Shown here: piece after piece, positions 13,001 to 28,000 of the stretch | Numbering within the stretch: the stretch's first letter is position 1 | Layout of the letters: each line of letters opens with the position of its first letter | Source: Stercorarius parasiticus | Lineage: Eukaryota > Chordata > Aves > Charadriiformes > Stercorariidae | Assembly (NCBI GenBank): GCA_013396915.1 | Contig: VWZL01004336.1 | Span: forward strand, 1 to 64,000 | Direction of reading: 5' to 3' | Length of the DNA stretch: 64,000 bases | The notes under the pieces: model-generated | The model's input: only the letters and a program-made list of their open reading frames with translations | What the model was told of the DNA's origin: nothing | Databases searched by the model: none | Program-made: the position numbers and the translations under genes

Positions 13001-16000
13001 CCGGATACAAACTTATGTCTGATAAACGGACTTGTGATGATATTGATGAGTGCAATGAAACTCCATCAGTATGTAGCCAGATTTGTGAGAACACAGCTGG
13101 CTCCTACATCTGTAAGTGTGCCCCAGGCTATATCCGGGAGCCTGACGGAAAAAGTTGCCGGCAAAATAGTAATATCTCCCCATACCTTATTTTTAGCAAC
13201 CGTTACTATCTGAGAAATCTCACAGCAGATGGCCAGTCTTACTCTCTCATTTTGCAAGGACTGAGAAATGTGGTGGCACTGGACTTTGACAGGGTGGAAA
13301 AGAGGTTATACTGGATTGATGTGGGGAGGAAGGTCATTGAACGAATGTTCCTAAATGGAACAAATAAGGAGGCAGTGATAAGTGATGATGTGCCCAACGG
13401 GGAAGGTATCGCTGTTGACTGGGTTGGCAGGTAAGAAAATACATTTTCTGTCTTTCTAGGCTACTAAGGAAATGTTGTGTGAGGGGTCTTTCTCCCACTT
13501 CATATGAAATTCCCGATGAATGCTGAAATAGTTTTGGATTGTGGATGCAGTCTTATACAACTGCTCAGGAATTGTTTATCAGCATCTAATATGTTACATA
13601 ACACTTCTCTTTAATTGCTCTCATAACTAGAATACTGAGTTTATATCACAGTTGCTCTCATATCAGTAATAAAGCAGTGCGTATGACTCTTGGGAAAAAC
13701 TTCTTAGGAAACCATTAATGAACAGACTGGGCAAGCAGGCAGCTGGGATGTTACGTGTGGCTAAAGGGTAGGGATTCTGACCTCAGGCTATTTATTCCTT
13801 TGCTAGCAGTTGTTGGGGTTGGGATGCAGGCTTAGCTCTATGCAGGAACGATATGTAACAATAGGTAACTAGATACCAATGAAGTAACTAATAATAAATA
13901 TAAATGAAACTTAGCTCCTGTACCAATGTGAAGAGCATGTTTCTTTTGCTGTTAAAAAATGCATCTTAAACTGACAGTCTGACAACATGATGCACATCAT
14001 TTGCTGTAAGAAGAGCAGTATGAGGGTGAGCTAATTGGAAAGCACTTCGCATTATGGTCATTTTTTAATTGCCTGCCATGTGTCAAAAAGTAGTCTGATT
14101 TACTCCCACAGAAACTCTGTCCTTAGGTGGTGCCCTCTGACAGTGTTTTCAGCTGTGTTTCATCAGGTTTTGCTTTCTGAGTGCAGTATTATCAGTATGA
14201 AAAGTTTAAACATCATGGATCAGACTCTGCAAAATAATGAGATAATGAGAATGGTTCAAAAAGTCACATTTGGAACTTATATGAGAGTGTTTATATGGAT
14301 ATGTCAATATAATCATTTTTATTTTTAAACCTCTTTGTCTCTAAATCTGATGATAATTGATGTTGCCAGCAGTCCAAATGCTTTATGATTCATGGAGAGG
14401 TGAGGAAGGAAAAGCCTAATTTTAGGCAGAGTGGCCCTACTGCTCCATTACTAACACAGTTGCTGAATTATTACAGCTACCATTAGTTATGTCTTCAGTC
14501 AGTTTTTGTTTAGATGTTTCAGAAAGGCAAGGACAACACAATGGTAGATGAGGTTTTCTGCTCACTTTCAGTACAGGAAGAGGACTGGAGGATGCCATGA
14601 GGTGCAGGTTGGGGAAGACTACCTTCTCCTCCTCCCTGGTGGGAATGGTACTGCTCATGGTGGTGTAGACAGAGACTGTGTCTGTCAGACTGTTTCTGGA
14701 ATGATCCTGTGGACACTGGAGCTGACCAGCTGTGCAGACAATTTCAAAGTAGCCTGCTGTAGTTTTAATTAAATTAAACACTTTGTTTTGTTGCAGGCTT
14801 TTAAAAATCATCGCTTCAGCTTGCATGATTTCTTTGATTACAATTGTGTATAATTCCTAGACAAAGTAATAGAAGTGTTAGAAAATTCTAGGTGAAGTTT
14901 AAATTAGGCCATCAAACTAATCAGGAATTTTCAAAGGAGAACCTGGCAACAGTTCTATCTGTTTGATGAAAGCAGAGGTGGCAGCATGGAACAAATGATG
15001 ATTCTCTCCAATACTTTACAGCCCTGGTCACAATCCATTGCGCTGCATGTCTGTTTTCCTGCTCCTCTGCGATGACCATTGTTGGGAGGAGAGGAAAGGA
15101 GGAAAAGGGAGGGTTAGGAATTTATAGGCAAATGGTATATTATTAGTCAACTGAGCAACTGCAAGTTTGAATTTGGCTCCAATGACTGTGGACGCAGGAA
15201 TAGCAAGAGTGAAAAAAGGGCAGTCTGGAGCACGGTGTAGAAGAGATGTCAGTAGAATATGCGTATTCTTCCTTTGCACTGGTTATATTGCTTCTAGGAG
15301 AAAAAAAAATATGAAATTTAAGATCCTGTGAAGCAAAATAAACCAAAAAAAATTAAATAAGAGTAAATAACTTAACCCTGAAACATTTCAGAAAATTGTA
15401 CTGGGTGGATGCCTACAAAGATTGTCTCTATGTCTCTGAACTTGATGGAAGATTCCGGAAAAAACTGGTGGATCGGTGTGTGGACGCCAACAACACTTTC
15501 TGCTTTCAGTACCCCAGAGCAATTGTTGTTCATCCAAAATATGGGTATGACATTTCAAGAGTGCTTTGCCTTTCCTTTGCAAATAGTCTTGCACTGTCTC
15601 TGAAAAGACAAAATAAATTCTGTCTGTTTGCACTGAGATTTGTGTGGCATTACATTTTAGTTGCATCTTAGGAAAAATAGTAGCTTGCCTTTTGTAGGTA
15701 TATATACAGGCCTGTCAGATATCATTGAAAGTGGAATTTGGTTCGTTGTGGACAAGGAGGCTTTGATTGCAAGGCTAAAAGAGTTGATAGAAGTGTGTGT
15801 GGTTTTATAGGCAGTGGGGCTGCCAGTTTCATTCTTTAAAGACAATTGTGGTCACACAATTGCCCGCTGTAGCAGTTAAAGTAACAAATATATTAACCTT
15901 TTTCTTATCTTCCTCAATCTCTACTTTAGTTCTGTTGCAGGAAATACTATGTTTGAGGTGCGGCTTCTAATATTTACTTCAGCGTATTTTTACTACCATC

Positions 16001-19000
16001 CTAACTATAAGTATTTATTTGAACAGACAGATTTACTGGACAGACTGGGCAGATCGAGCCTATATTGGACGAGCAGGCATGGATGGCAAGGAGAAGACGG
16101 TGATTATCTCTACAAAGTTAGAGTGGCCCAATGGACTCACCATAGATTACACCAATGACAAGCTCTACTGGGCAGATGCCCATCTAAATTACATTGAGTA
16201 TGTATGCAGAAAAGAATAAAACAACTGAATAATTGCTCATGTCAAATTGCAGTGCTAGCATTTATAGATGCTGTAAGCATTGTACTTATTTCTACCCCAC
16301 TGACTCTATTGGAAACCAGAGCCAGAAACTCTGGAGTAGTAGGTGGTACGAATCACTAGATGACACACTAGCCCAGTTCCTGTATTTGCACCCTAGGTCC
16401 CTGGAAGTGGTCCAGAAATTATAGTGAAAAGATTCATAGTCTGTACTTGAATATGCAGCTTCGCTAGTTGTACAACCTGAACCAAAGCAAAACTGAGTAT
16501 AAAATCACTTGTTTCTTCTGATTCACTTGTTTCTGCCTAAGTGTTGAACTGTAACTAAACTATTTATGTGCTACAAAATGGTATGCAAATCTCTAGAAGA
16601 TGTCTGAACATTTGTTCATAGGTATGACATGGAATTTCCTGTTAGCATATGTGGGGTTTTTGTTAATCAAGAAAAATCTATTAATTGCTTCTAGTGTTAG
16701 AAAATTTCCACTTAAATATCAGTAAAAATTAGTATCTGGCATTCTGGATCTTGTCAAGGCATTGAAATACTTTAAAAACAATCCTTTGCATTTATAGTTG
16801 TAGTCATACTTCTATGTACATTTAGATTTATATTTACTTCTATTCTTTACATTCATTCTTCTGGAAGCCTTTTCTATACTGAAGTCTTAAAAATGTCTTT
16901 TCAAAAATTTATATTAGTTGTATGTATGTTTCTCCGTCTCTTTTTCTCTCTTATATTTCATAATTTCCCCCTATAGCAAGGTGATAGTAAAAAGATAAAA
17001 TCTTATTAAAGACATCTCATCAGAGGGGGGTCTAAATCAGAAAGACATGTAAAATGTAAGAATATAGGAGGCCTATTATTGTCTTAAGTGTTCCATTATT
17101 AGCAGTCTGAATGATCCAGGCAAGCTAGTCTCCCATGTGACAGAAATAACATGCTGTAAGGCAGTAAATGTGCAAAATTTCATTGGACTAACTGATATGC
17201 TTCTGTGGGAAGACTTTACATTTCAGTAGATGTTCCTCTATTGTTTATTTCCCTAAAATAACCTGGTTTACTTTCCTGGGTATCTTAAAATGAATTCACT
17301 GAGGACAGTGCTCTATCATTAGGGACTAAAGAAGCTGCAATACCACATGGCATGATCCTGGTCACCAATAGTGAAGTACCGTAAGCATACATAATGAAGA
17401 TGTGAAGAGGTTTTAGCACTTATCTGAATGTTTTGTGCATATTTTTCTTTGTGTAGGTACTCTGACCTGGATGGACATCATCGTCACACAGTATATGATG
17501 GGACTTTACCTCATCCGTTTGCAATAACAATTTTTGAAGACACGATATATTGGACTGACTGGAACACAAGAACAGTTGAAAAGGGAAATAAATATGATGG
17601 ATCAGGCAGGACTGTTCTTGTGAACACCACACACAGGCCGTTTGACATCCATGTTTATCATCCATACAGACAGCCATTTGGTGAGACAACAAATTTGCAT
17701 TTAGAGGGTCAGCTGTTATCCGGAGACTAATTGTAAAGGGTGCTGAGTACACTCAGCTTTTGCCTTTGCTGAGGGGAATAAAATGCACAGAGTAAATGTA
17801 GACGTCTACTTTACACTTATAAATCGCCTTTTCTTTGAATAGCAATGACTGGAAAGCATAATTTTAAGTAAGCTTCTAAAACATCATGGCTTAATAGCAT
17901 ACATTTCCTATATAAGAAATCATACATATTTTTCCCACTAAGTGCCTAATATCTAGGTTTTGTTTTTCAGCTTATTACATTTAAACTTTCAATACAGTAT
18001 TAGAGGAGTCTGTTGTAGATTGAGAACTTTGTGTCCCGAGGTTTGCAAAGTATGGTAATATTTATTCTTCTGTTTTACCAGTTAACAATCCTTGTGGCAC
18101 CAACAATGGTGGTTGTTCCCATCTTTGTCTAATAAAAGCTGGTGGTCAGGGTTATTCCTGTGAATGTCCTGATAACTTCATGATAGTACAGTTCGGCAAT
18201 ACAGCCCACTGCCTCCCAATGTGCTCTAGCACCCAGTTTCTCTGTGCAGACACTGAGAGGTAAGTCCATTGCTCACCGTCTTTTTCTCAATGTCTTTTTA
18301 AGGATATATTTTACAGTTTAGTCTCTTCAAACGGGCATGAAATTAGGGATTCCTTCTGTTCTCACTATTAAGTTTGTGGTGTGCTCGCAAAGACAAAGCC
18401 AGGACCAGACGGGCTTCCATTTTGTAAAAATACTTCTAGACTCATTGTTTAAATAGTATTTTTTTCCCGTTTCTTCCTGTTACATGATATTGCTAATGTA
18501 GAAGAATTTGTGTTATTAGAAACATGTACTTCCAGAAACCATTTTCAGTTGAATTCCCAAACCTGGAACCTCCTCTTAATGTTTGTACATCTTTTACAAT
18601 GTATCTGTTTCTGCCGAATGTGTGCTGTCTGCCAGTGGCCCAGGAAACCCATTTAGCTGATGTCGGGGCATGTTCCTGACCCTTTTTCTGAGACAAAAGC
18701 AGTGGAGGGAGAGCAAAGGTGATATTGTTACACTCTGGTGCCTGCGGGGCAGGTCTGCTTATTGGGTGGCCTTTTGAGGCAGTGTTACAATGATAATCCC
18801 TAGTGAAATTCTTGTGCTAAAGTTCAGGTGAATTATTAACGTGTTACCTCATTAAAAAATCCAGTTGAAGACTGATTTAAAAAGCATGAGAGATGGTTAC
18901 CACAAATATACATAAGCATTAAATCCTTTTTAATTTGCTGTGATCTTCCTTCTAGAGGCCCACCAATATAATCTGTTTCTGGTGACAGTATTCTGGCATA

Positions 19001-22000
19001 TTTTGTTAGCATTGGACATATGAAACAGAAGACATGAAATTCAAGATGTCTTGGAAGTTTCAAGAAATAACACTGAGACAAGACTACCTTTTGTGTTGTA
19101 AAAGCATGGTTTTATATCTGTTGAGACATACCCTCAACAAAGAAAACACTGTTTTCTCTTTGTAGGTGTATTCCTATCTGGTGGAAATGTGATGGACAGA
19201 GGGACTGTCGAGATGGCTCTGATGAGCCCTCTACCTGTCCACACCGATACTGTCCTGTTGGTCAGTTCCAGTGTAATGATGGGAACTGCACAAGTCCACA
19301 TTTCTTGTGCAACACCCAGCCAGACTGCCATGACAAATCAGATGAAGATCCTGTACTTTGTGGTATGTTACAACTAATAAATTTAAATGTTTTGCCAGTA
19401 CAAAACTTGTAAACCATATGTAACTTTCAGAATCATTATCCTTTTTTTACAGATGAAAGGTGAGGTAGACAGATGCAGTCTTTTCTAGTCTTGCACCTGC
19501 TAGAGCAATTCACCTCAGTGAAAAAGCAGAGTAAATGAGAGAAAAATGTACTGTTTCAAAACATAAACATTTTCATACATTTGAGACAGATTTGCACTGG
19601 TGTAAATTATAATCTGAAGCATAAAATACTAGAAGCAGGACCCACTTTTTTTTCTTCTGAGTAAAACCATGGTCAGTATGAGGAATCTAAGGCTTCCTAA
19701 TGCCCAGGTCAGTCTATCAGGTATGCTAATTTTTCCTGTATTCTAGAGCTTTGCGTGATGGGACAAAATTATTTCACCCTCTGCATTGCAAAAAATCCAG
19801 TGCGTGTGGGAAGATTGGTTTTGGAGAGCTGTTTGTGATGGCAGTACTTTAGAAATATAGCCTAATTATGCTTGTGGAATAATGTTATTTCCTTAAAAAC
19901 CTGTCTTATTCCACATACTTATGTCTAATTTAAAAAAGCGCATCCTGAGTTTTCTTTTGGTAAATAATGTAGTTCTGGCAGTTGCAAGCTTAGGGGAGAT
20001 GTGTCGGGGAAAGCATCGTGGTTGTATAATTGATGTTTTCATTGCCTTCCTTTAGCAAAGTGTTTCTAACAATGACAGAATTAAACGAAATGTCAATTTT
20101 ACCTGAGTGTCAAGTAGCTAAGCTCTTAAGTGTGGCACAGGGGAATATTAAATAAGCAGAAATGTGGCAACTGCATAATGTGTCACCGGTTTTAACATAC
20201 AGGGTACAATGAAGTCATTTTAGGTCTATGTAATTCCTTCTGCTTATCTTACGCATCAGAATAGAATCCTTTAGCTAGAAAATGTATGGAAATCATAATA
20301 TACTGTTTCCTCTTAAACAGTTTGGCAGTATATGTGAAAAAGTAGTAGGGTGGTGTCCAGTGAGACATACAAAATCTTGGAAGCAGAGCTCAGTGTTGAC
20401 TCCTACTCTTGTAGACTTTCAGAGCTCTCCCAGTTTGCCAGCACTGATGACATCAGCTTCCAGTGCTTTGCCCTTTGGAAATAGAGGCTTTATATTTATA
20501 GGTTGTGGAGCTGTTATTAGCATGGTCTTCTGCCAAGTTTTCTGACATGTTCATTCATAGTGAGAGGAACAGGCTCATCAGGCAATGTATGTCTAAGTTG
20601 GTAGCATGGCCAGAGCCACAATGTCACTTAGCTTCTCTGCGAAGTGACTGGGACCCCCTGCCTCAATCATGTTTGAATGCTGGGTTTACTCTCCTCTGCT
20701 TTAGGAGAAGTTAGTATCTGTGTCGCTCCTAGGGAATTGTAGAGCCTTAGTGAGCTTCTCTGAAGATGTCTGTGGGAAATGTGCCTTGTGACATTAGAAA
20801 TCTGTACCTTAACTGGGCAAGTAGTTGTGATGTTTTAAATTTTTACTGGCTTTCTTTTTAACTTTTGGTGTAGACATGATAACTGCTCAACTGACATGAC
20901 AGCAGCAGACCATTCCAGTAAGTTTCAGTATCCTAACAGCCAATTTGTATTCTTTCAGCTAATCACCAGTGCGAAACTCATCAGTGGCAGTGTGCTAATC
21001 AACGATGTATCCCAGAAGCCTGGCAATGTGATAGAGAGGATGACTGTGGTGACAACTCCGATGAAGATAGTACTTACTGTGCCAGTAGAACCTGTCCCCC
21101 AGGCCAATTTAAATGTGACAATGGCCGCTGCATCCCACAGACCTGGAAGTGTGATGTGGATGATGATTGTGGTGATAACTCTGATGAGCCATTCCACGAA
21201 TGCAGTAAGCACACAGCTGTAGTAAGCTGCCTACATTATAGTGCACCAATGCAGAGCAAACTGCTTTACTTAATTTTCCTGAGGCTGAAAATTTATTGGA
21301 AAGGAATATTTTCTGCAAGCTAATTGCAATCATGTAGTAAAGAGTGTTCGAAAATATAAAGGATATGTGATGATTTACTACTTTCTTACTCTTGAAGGGG
21401 AGAAAGCTTATTTATACTGTGCAGATTATCAAGAATTGGCAGCATCTCACTCTGACTTGCTTGATGCTAGCAGCATCCTTTGCTTGGCCCCTAATAACAT
21501 GTTGTAAAAAGGATATATGCTGATCCATTGCCTATGTGGAAGCAGGGAATGCCAGTTCACCAATTTTTACCTTATTCCAGTTTGGAGCATGACATATGTC
21601 AAACTTTTTACAAAAACAAAGTAAAGTTTCATTTCTTGAAGCTAAAGTTTCTCATGATTTGGAAAAAAAAGCTTACAAGGAGAACAAATGCAGAGCACTG
21701 TCTAGCCTACGTTTAACATCAGGATTTTCCTATGTGCTCCAGCAAGTCTCTGAGTCACTGGCCATCTGGAAGAACTTGTGACCAAGTTTTGCCATCTGAC
21801 AACAAGCTGCTTCCTCTGGCTTGCAGGTTTGGGGCTTCTATTACCGCCATTACCATCTCTAAATACTTCAGGGAAAAACACACTGAGTGTCATTTGAACC
21901 TGTCATGGGTTTGTAGCATATGCAGAATACAAGCAGCATAGGTCGGAAAAGATAGTAAAATCAGAGACCTTTTAAAGCTTTTTCTTTTATAACACTGAAG

Positions 22001-25000
22001 TTAGCAGATGGTAGAAAAAAATTTTAGTAGAAAAAATTGACTATAAATCATAGATTTTGAAAGACAGAATAGCAAGGAGGACAATTTAATGACTAAATAA
22101 CACAACTAACTTTGACAACTGCCTCTTTCAGTGGGCCCTGCCTATCGGTGTGACAATCACACACAGTTCAGCTGTAGAACCAACTATCGTTGCATACCAT
22201 TGTGGGCAGTGTGCAATGGGAATGATGACTGCAGAGACAACAGTGACGAACAAGGCTGTGGTATGTTTGGAGAAGGTCCTTCCAACATAACTTTGTACCT
22301 AAAACATTTCTCCAATTTACAAACACCTTGATTTTCTGAAAGTCTTCAGTAATAATGTACTTTAAAAAAAAAAAGTCTATGTGCAGCAATTCATTGTGTG
22401 GCTCACATTTTTATGACCTCTGAAGATCAGGATTTTATTATTTTGCCCAATATGTCATCAAATGAAACAGGAAATATTTCTACTTGAGCTGAACTATTTT
22501 AGACAATTAAAACTGTCAGTTTACTACATTTACTTAACTTACCTCCTATGCTGGTAAAACTGTCTGTATGGGAAGTATGATTATACTTTCCCAGACCCTC
22601 GCATTTGTGTTGAAACCTCTTACACACAAAGCTTAGAGGTCATCAGATCACTATATCAGAACCAGAAAAGACTTGAAAATGTAACGCACCATGAGGTCAA
22701 GATGCCTTCCATTGACAGTACTAAATTTATGTCTTTGTGTTTCCATCTCAGTTCTATATAGTTATTTCAGCTGTTTCTTAATCAGTTCTCTATTACTTGG
22801 CCCAGTCTGTGGCACGAACATCTCTATCTACTTCCATTAACTTCTGTGCATTCTGTCTTACCCAAAGACTGTGCTAATGTGTGCTGTTTTGTTGGCAAAC
22901 TGTGTACACTGCAGAGGAGATGACTTGCAGTCCTTTTGGAGATTTCCGTTGTGACAATCATCGATGCATCCCACTGCGCTGGAAGTGTGATGGAGATAAT
23001 GACTGTGGAGATAACTCTGATGAGCACAACTGCAGTGAGTTTTTTTTTGGCTGTCATGTCCAGCTTTTGACTTAACTATCCTTCTATTTCTTATGAAAAT
23101 GGGGCAGACAGCTCTCAACTGCAACCACTGCATTGTTTCACGCTGTAGCCTCTCTCTGCTGAAATACCCAGTGATGCCACAAGGAGGCATTTTGGATACA
23201 TAAAAACACTGATAAATCCAGTCATCACAATAACACTAATTCTTTTTTTCCACTAAGAAGTGATGTTTGAATTTTGCCCTGTGTGCAAACATAGAATTAT
23301 ATAGTTTCTTAAACAATGAGAGTGGGTCCTTTTTTTTTCTTATTTGGAATAAAAATTCCTGTAAATTCTGTGATGAAACAAAATCCACAAGGAATTTCCT
23401 TTTTTCTATGTCAGGAGGGACATAGGATGTTTAACGTAATTTAAGAGTATTTGGGGGAATGATGTTTTAACATCATTTAGTTTTAAGGATTATATCATAA
23501 TATCTGCCCATATTACTTTTGTATGGTTTAATGAGACAGGTGTGGATATTTAAATCTACATCTGGGGAACTTTTCATATATGTACATTCATTTTAAATTA
23601 AGGTCCTCGTGAATGCACGGAAAGTGAATACCGTTGTGACAATTTGCGCTGCATTCCTTCCCGGTGGATCTGTGATCACGATGATGACTGTGAAGACAAT
23701 TCAGATGAACGTGACTGTGGTGCGTATTGTCTAGATGCTGCCTCTTACGTGTTCATGCTTTTGTTTCTAATGTTATAAATTATTCTGCAAAATAATCTTT
23801 TATGGGAAGCATCTTTAATGAAGTAATGTTGACCAGATTGCTGTAGTCATTCCACCAAGAGTAGAGGATACCACAGTTTTAATGGTCTGGGATTTTGCAG
23901 TCTTTTTTAAGATGTTGCTCTCAAAAAGTGAACACTTTATCTGTTTATCTTTTCAGAGCTGAGGACCTGCCACCCAGGTTATTTCCAATGTGATAGCGGA
24001 CACTGTGTTGCAGAGCGCTTCAGATGTGATGGAAATGCAGACTGCCTTGATTTCTCTGATGAAGCAACTTGTCGTGAGTTTCAAGCTTTGCAATTGGTGC
24101 TCGTTGAGCTCACTTCCAGAAAACTTTGCACTTTTCTCTCACTTAAAGAGAGATGACTCCTTAGAGGTACAGAATTCTGCAATACTCACTGATGCCAGTA
24201 AAAATTCAGGATACGTATAATATTTTGAATCAGCTTTTTAATATAATAATGGGTTGCCATCTCTTACACTGATTGTAAGCACATTCCTAATGCTAGGAAA
24301 TTAATGCACTTACAAGGTCCAGCAGAAGATACACGTGACAGAATTGAAATTTTTGGCTATTCGATGGACGCTGCAAGATCCACTGTTTCAGTTGTACTGT
24401 ATTCTAACAAGGCTCTACAATAGATTGATTTTTATAATGCTCAAAGGTGTGTGTAGTTTCCTAAAGTACCAGTGAAGTCAAGGAAGTAAAATAATTCTCT
24501 GTCTGCCTTCCGTATATTGATCTACTGTGAAAAAATGTCTGTACACTGTAGCTTGTATGGAGCTACAGCTCCAGTTGTTTACTCGGGAAGTATTGTTCCC
24601 AGTAGGAATGAAAACATCACCTCTGTGCTCTGCCTGTGCTGACTGACTTTGGCTTTTTAGGTGATATTGAAATGTTGGTTCTGACTTATATATTCAGATT
24701 ATTTTAGGCTTCAGTACTCAGGAGAATTCCCTTTCCTTCATGTCAGTATCAGGGAAGTTACATACATCTTCCCGTGTACTTAATTTTAACACCCATGCTT
24801 TAAGTAAGAAAGGGCCTTTGCACAGCAAAAGCTTTATCATTCTGATGGTAACCACATCCTGGAATGTACATCACAACAGTTAATTGTTCAAAACCTGAGT
24901 TACACAACATTTGGCTGTTCTTAAAGGGAGGAAAAAGTATATGAGAAGCCATTGAAAAGGCAAGGGTTTATTTGTGTAGGTCGGAAGAGTCATATTTTTG

Positions 25001-28000
25001 GTTTCTCTTTGCTCTAATTCAATTTTTTTCACATTCACTGGGTAAGTCATTCACATTTGGTGCCAGTGACATTGTTTACCTTTATTACTGAACTAGATTT
25101 GTCAGTAAGAAATTCAAGTAACATTTGTTAAATTAATGACAGCTTGTTTTCAAAAGCTTCTGGGAGTAACTTATGTTGTTTCACTGTTCAATCAAACCTG
25201 AATTAATTATATCATAGCTACTAAGAAGTCCTCAGTCCTTGCAGTCTGTTATTGCTGTATATCTTTGCAGTGCCTGATATTGTATCTCCTACTATGGAGA
25301 GAAGAGTATTGAGAAAATAATATAGGGTTGGGCTGAATATTTTTCACAAAAAATTAAAATATTCATTGTAAATTAAAATGTCATAATAATTTTCTTTTCT
25401 TCAGCAACACGCTACCCTAATGGTACATACTGTCCACCCATGCTGTTTGAATGTAAAAACCATGTCTGTATCCAGCCATACTGGAAATGTGATGGTGATA
25501 ATGACTGCGGAGATGACTCTGATGAAGAACTCCACCTTTGCTGTAAGAGAGAAAAATTATATTAAAATCAATAATATGCATAATAAAATATCTAATTACG
25601 ATAGAGCAATTAGAAAATACATTTTAAGTATTTTCTTTTCACTGGAGATTCTCATAGACTTAATTCAGGAAGAGTGCTGAGAATTTTTCTTCATATGCAA
25701 GTTCACTTCTTCTTCTTCCAGTATGTTTCTCACTCTTTTGCAGATGTTTGTATATGTGGTTATAAAAGTAGGGAGAAACATATCAAGAGATAAGGACGCT
25801 ATTTCACATTCTTAAGTTGGTTATCTAAAATAAAAGTATCAGTTTGCAATTAAAGATTAATTCAGATAACGTATATTCTCAAAGGTGTGAGCTTTTAAAG
25901 CTATCAGTATAGTCAGGCCATCTTTGGAAATATGGTTGAGGAGTCCTGACTTTAGCTCTAAAAATGAAGTGTTGGAGGTGCCACTTGAACAATTTTTGTC
26001 AGTTATGCACTGTATAGTCACTTAAATAGCATGTTGGATTTTTAATCAGTTTACTTCATAAACAAATCTAGAAACTTCAGTGTTACACGTAGTCAGTCGT
26101 AGGATATGCCTTTGGCCAAAGATGATGTACTGTCTTCTGACAAAAAATGTGTAATGGCCTAACATACCATCACCAAAATGTGGAGAAAATAGTCTTTTGG
26201 GTCTGAATGCCTCCACACCTTTCAAAATACAGGAAACATATGAATGTTACCAGATAAAAGTGATTGGGATAACTTGTGACTCAATGGTGTGAAGTATCAA
26301 AATGTGACTGACTTGATCTCTGTGGTTTCAGTGGATATTGCTTGTGACTCTCCGTTCCGTTTCCGATGTGAAAACAATCGCTGTATATATAGTCATGAGC
26401 TGTGCAACCAGGAGGATGACTGTGGAGATGGAAGTGATGAGAAAGAGGAACACTGTATGTTTACACAAAATTGAGCAGCAAATTCAGTAACTGTGATGTG
26501 CTTAATGTTTAATAATACCAAAGGGCTATAGTAAAGTCAAAATTAAACATAAATTATGAAAACTAGAGCTCAGTATGAAATATTTTGAACTATGATTATT
26601 TTATTGGTATTACATATTTGCAACTCTCCATACAAGTAGCAAAAATATTTGTCTGAAAAGTACAGAGCATGATTTTCAAAATATTTTTTTTATTATGAGT
26701 ATTTTATTATGAGAATGTTTTCTCGTATGAGAAATTACGTCAACTTATTATGAACTCCACTTAAAACAAGGAAGAAGAAAGAGTTTGGCTGTATTATAAA
26801 ATCAGGGTGGGATGGATAGGTGGGACTTTAAAATAGAGAAATGGGAACTTCTGAATTTGTGGCACTGTAATACATGTAGTAACAGTGTTAATGTTTTGGC
26901 CCATATCCTGCTGAAGCTCTGTTAATATTCAATAGGTTTTTGCCCTCAGATATCTTATGTAGTTCTCATTGACTATGTTGATTTTTATATTATAAAGTTT
27001 AATCATATTTTTGGTTGCTTAACAATATCATTTGCTAGCTTTATTGTGCAATATTCTTAAAGTTAATAGTTTACTAATATCTCAATAATCTCCTGAAGTG
27101 GATGTATGAAGTGTATCATTAAAGGATATTAACAGATTTGCACTATTAAAAACAACGTTCAATCAACTATTAACAAGAAGAATTTACCTTCTGTCTTTAT
27201 AAAATGGAGGGGCTTCTTTCAGTTCATGGGGATGTGACTAGAAGTCAGGAGGCCCCTGTTCTGGTTTTACCTTTACTACAGACTTCCAAAGTCTCTAGGT
27301 GTTATTTTACTGGATTGCATCAGCTTCCTCATTAGTAATGTGGAATAGTGTTGTGTGTTGGTACTGTGTAGCTGAGTGTGACGGAGGAGTGTTTCTCTTC
27401 TCAACTGTAGGTAGAGAACCAACCCCAAGACCTTGTACAACTGAAGAATTCAAGTGCAGTAATGGAAATTGCATTCCTCTACATTATGTCTGTGACAATT
27501 ATGATGACTGTGGAGATCATTTTGATGAAATGGGCTGCAGTAAGTAATAATATCAATAGAATACAAAATTATAGTGCTATTGAAATAAAAATTCCTGAAA
27601 CTGATAACAACGCATGTTTCTTCTTGGATAACATACTAAGTAGTATTGGTTTTTGGTTAGCCTGTGCTAGGATTACCAAATTAGCCATGAAAGTATCTTC
27701 TGTTTTCCTTTTTTGGGAGAAAACCCCATGAAATTCAGTGTTCTAAACAGTCCTTTTTAGGCTTAGACTATTTATGCATCAAAAAAAAAAAAAGGGGGTT
27801 GATCTTGTTTTCTTGTTTTTCATCTTGTTTTGAAATGGGTTGCATTATGGAGACAAGAACATCTGGATATTTCAATCATAATTGCGCTAAGCCCAACCTA
27901 CGGAATTACTCCTGGGCAGACTCTGAACTGGTATAGGTTGCTCTAGCCCTGTTAAAAACAAAAGTACATTGTGATGCTTTTATTTTCCTGTTTATAGACA

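Larger units (their letters stand above)
13431..20958 (+). other. LRP2: LRP2 introns between visible exons 11 and 17
   Basis: Introns at 13431-15391, 15545-16026, 16198-17456, 17681-18081, 18260-19165 and 19363-20958. Nothing is recognised in them. An open stretch of about 129 codons on the minus strand (14826-14437) has no domain and is taken as chance. Confidence 0.65.

Noticed and set aside
14437..14826. Open frame of about 129 codons on the - strand in an LRP2 intron
   Set aside because: No recognisable domain or splice context; several overlapping frames are open over the same stretch, so it is probably chance.
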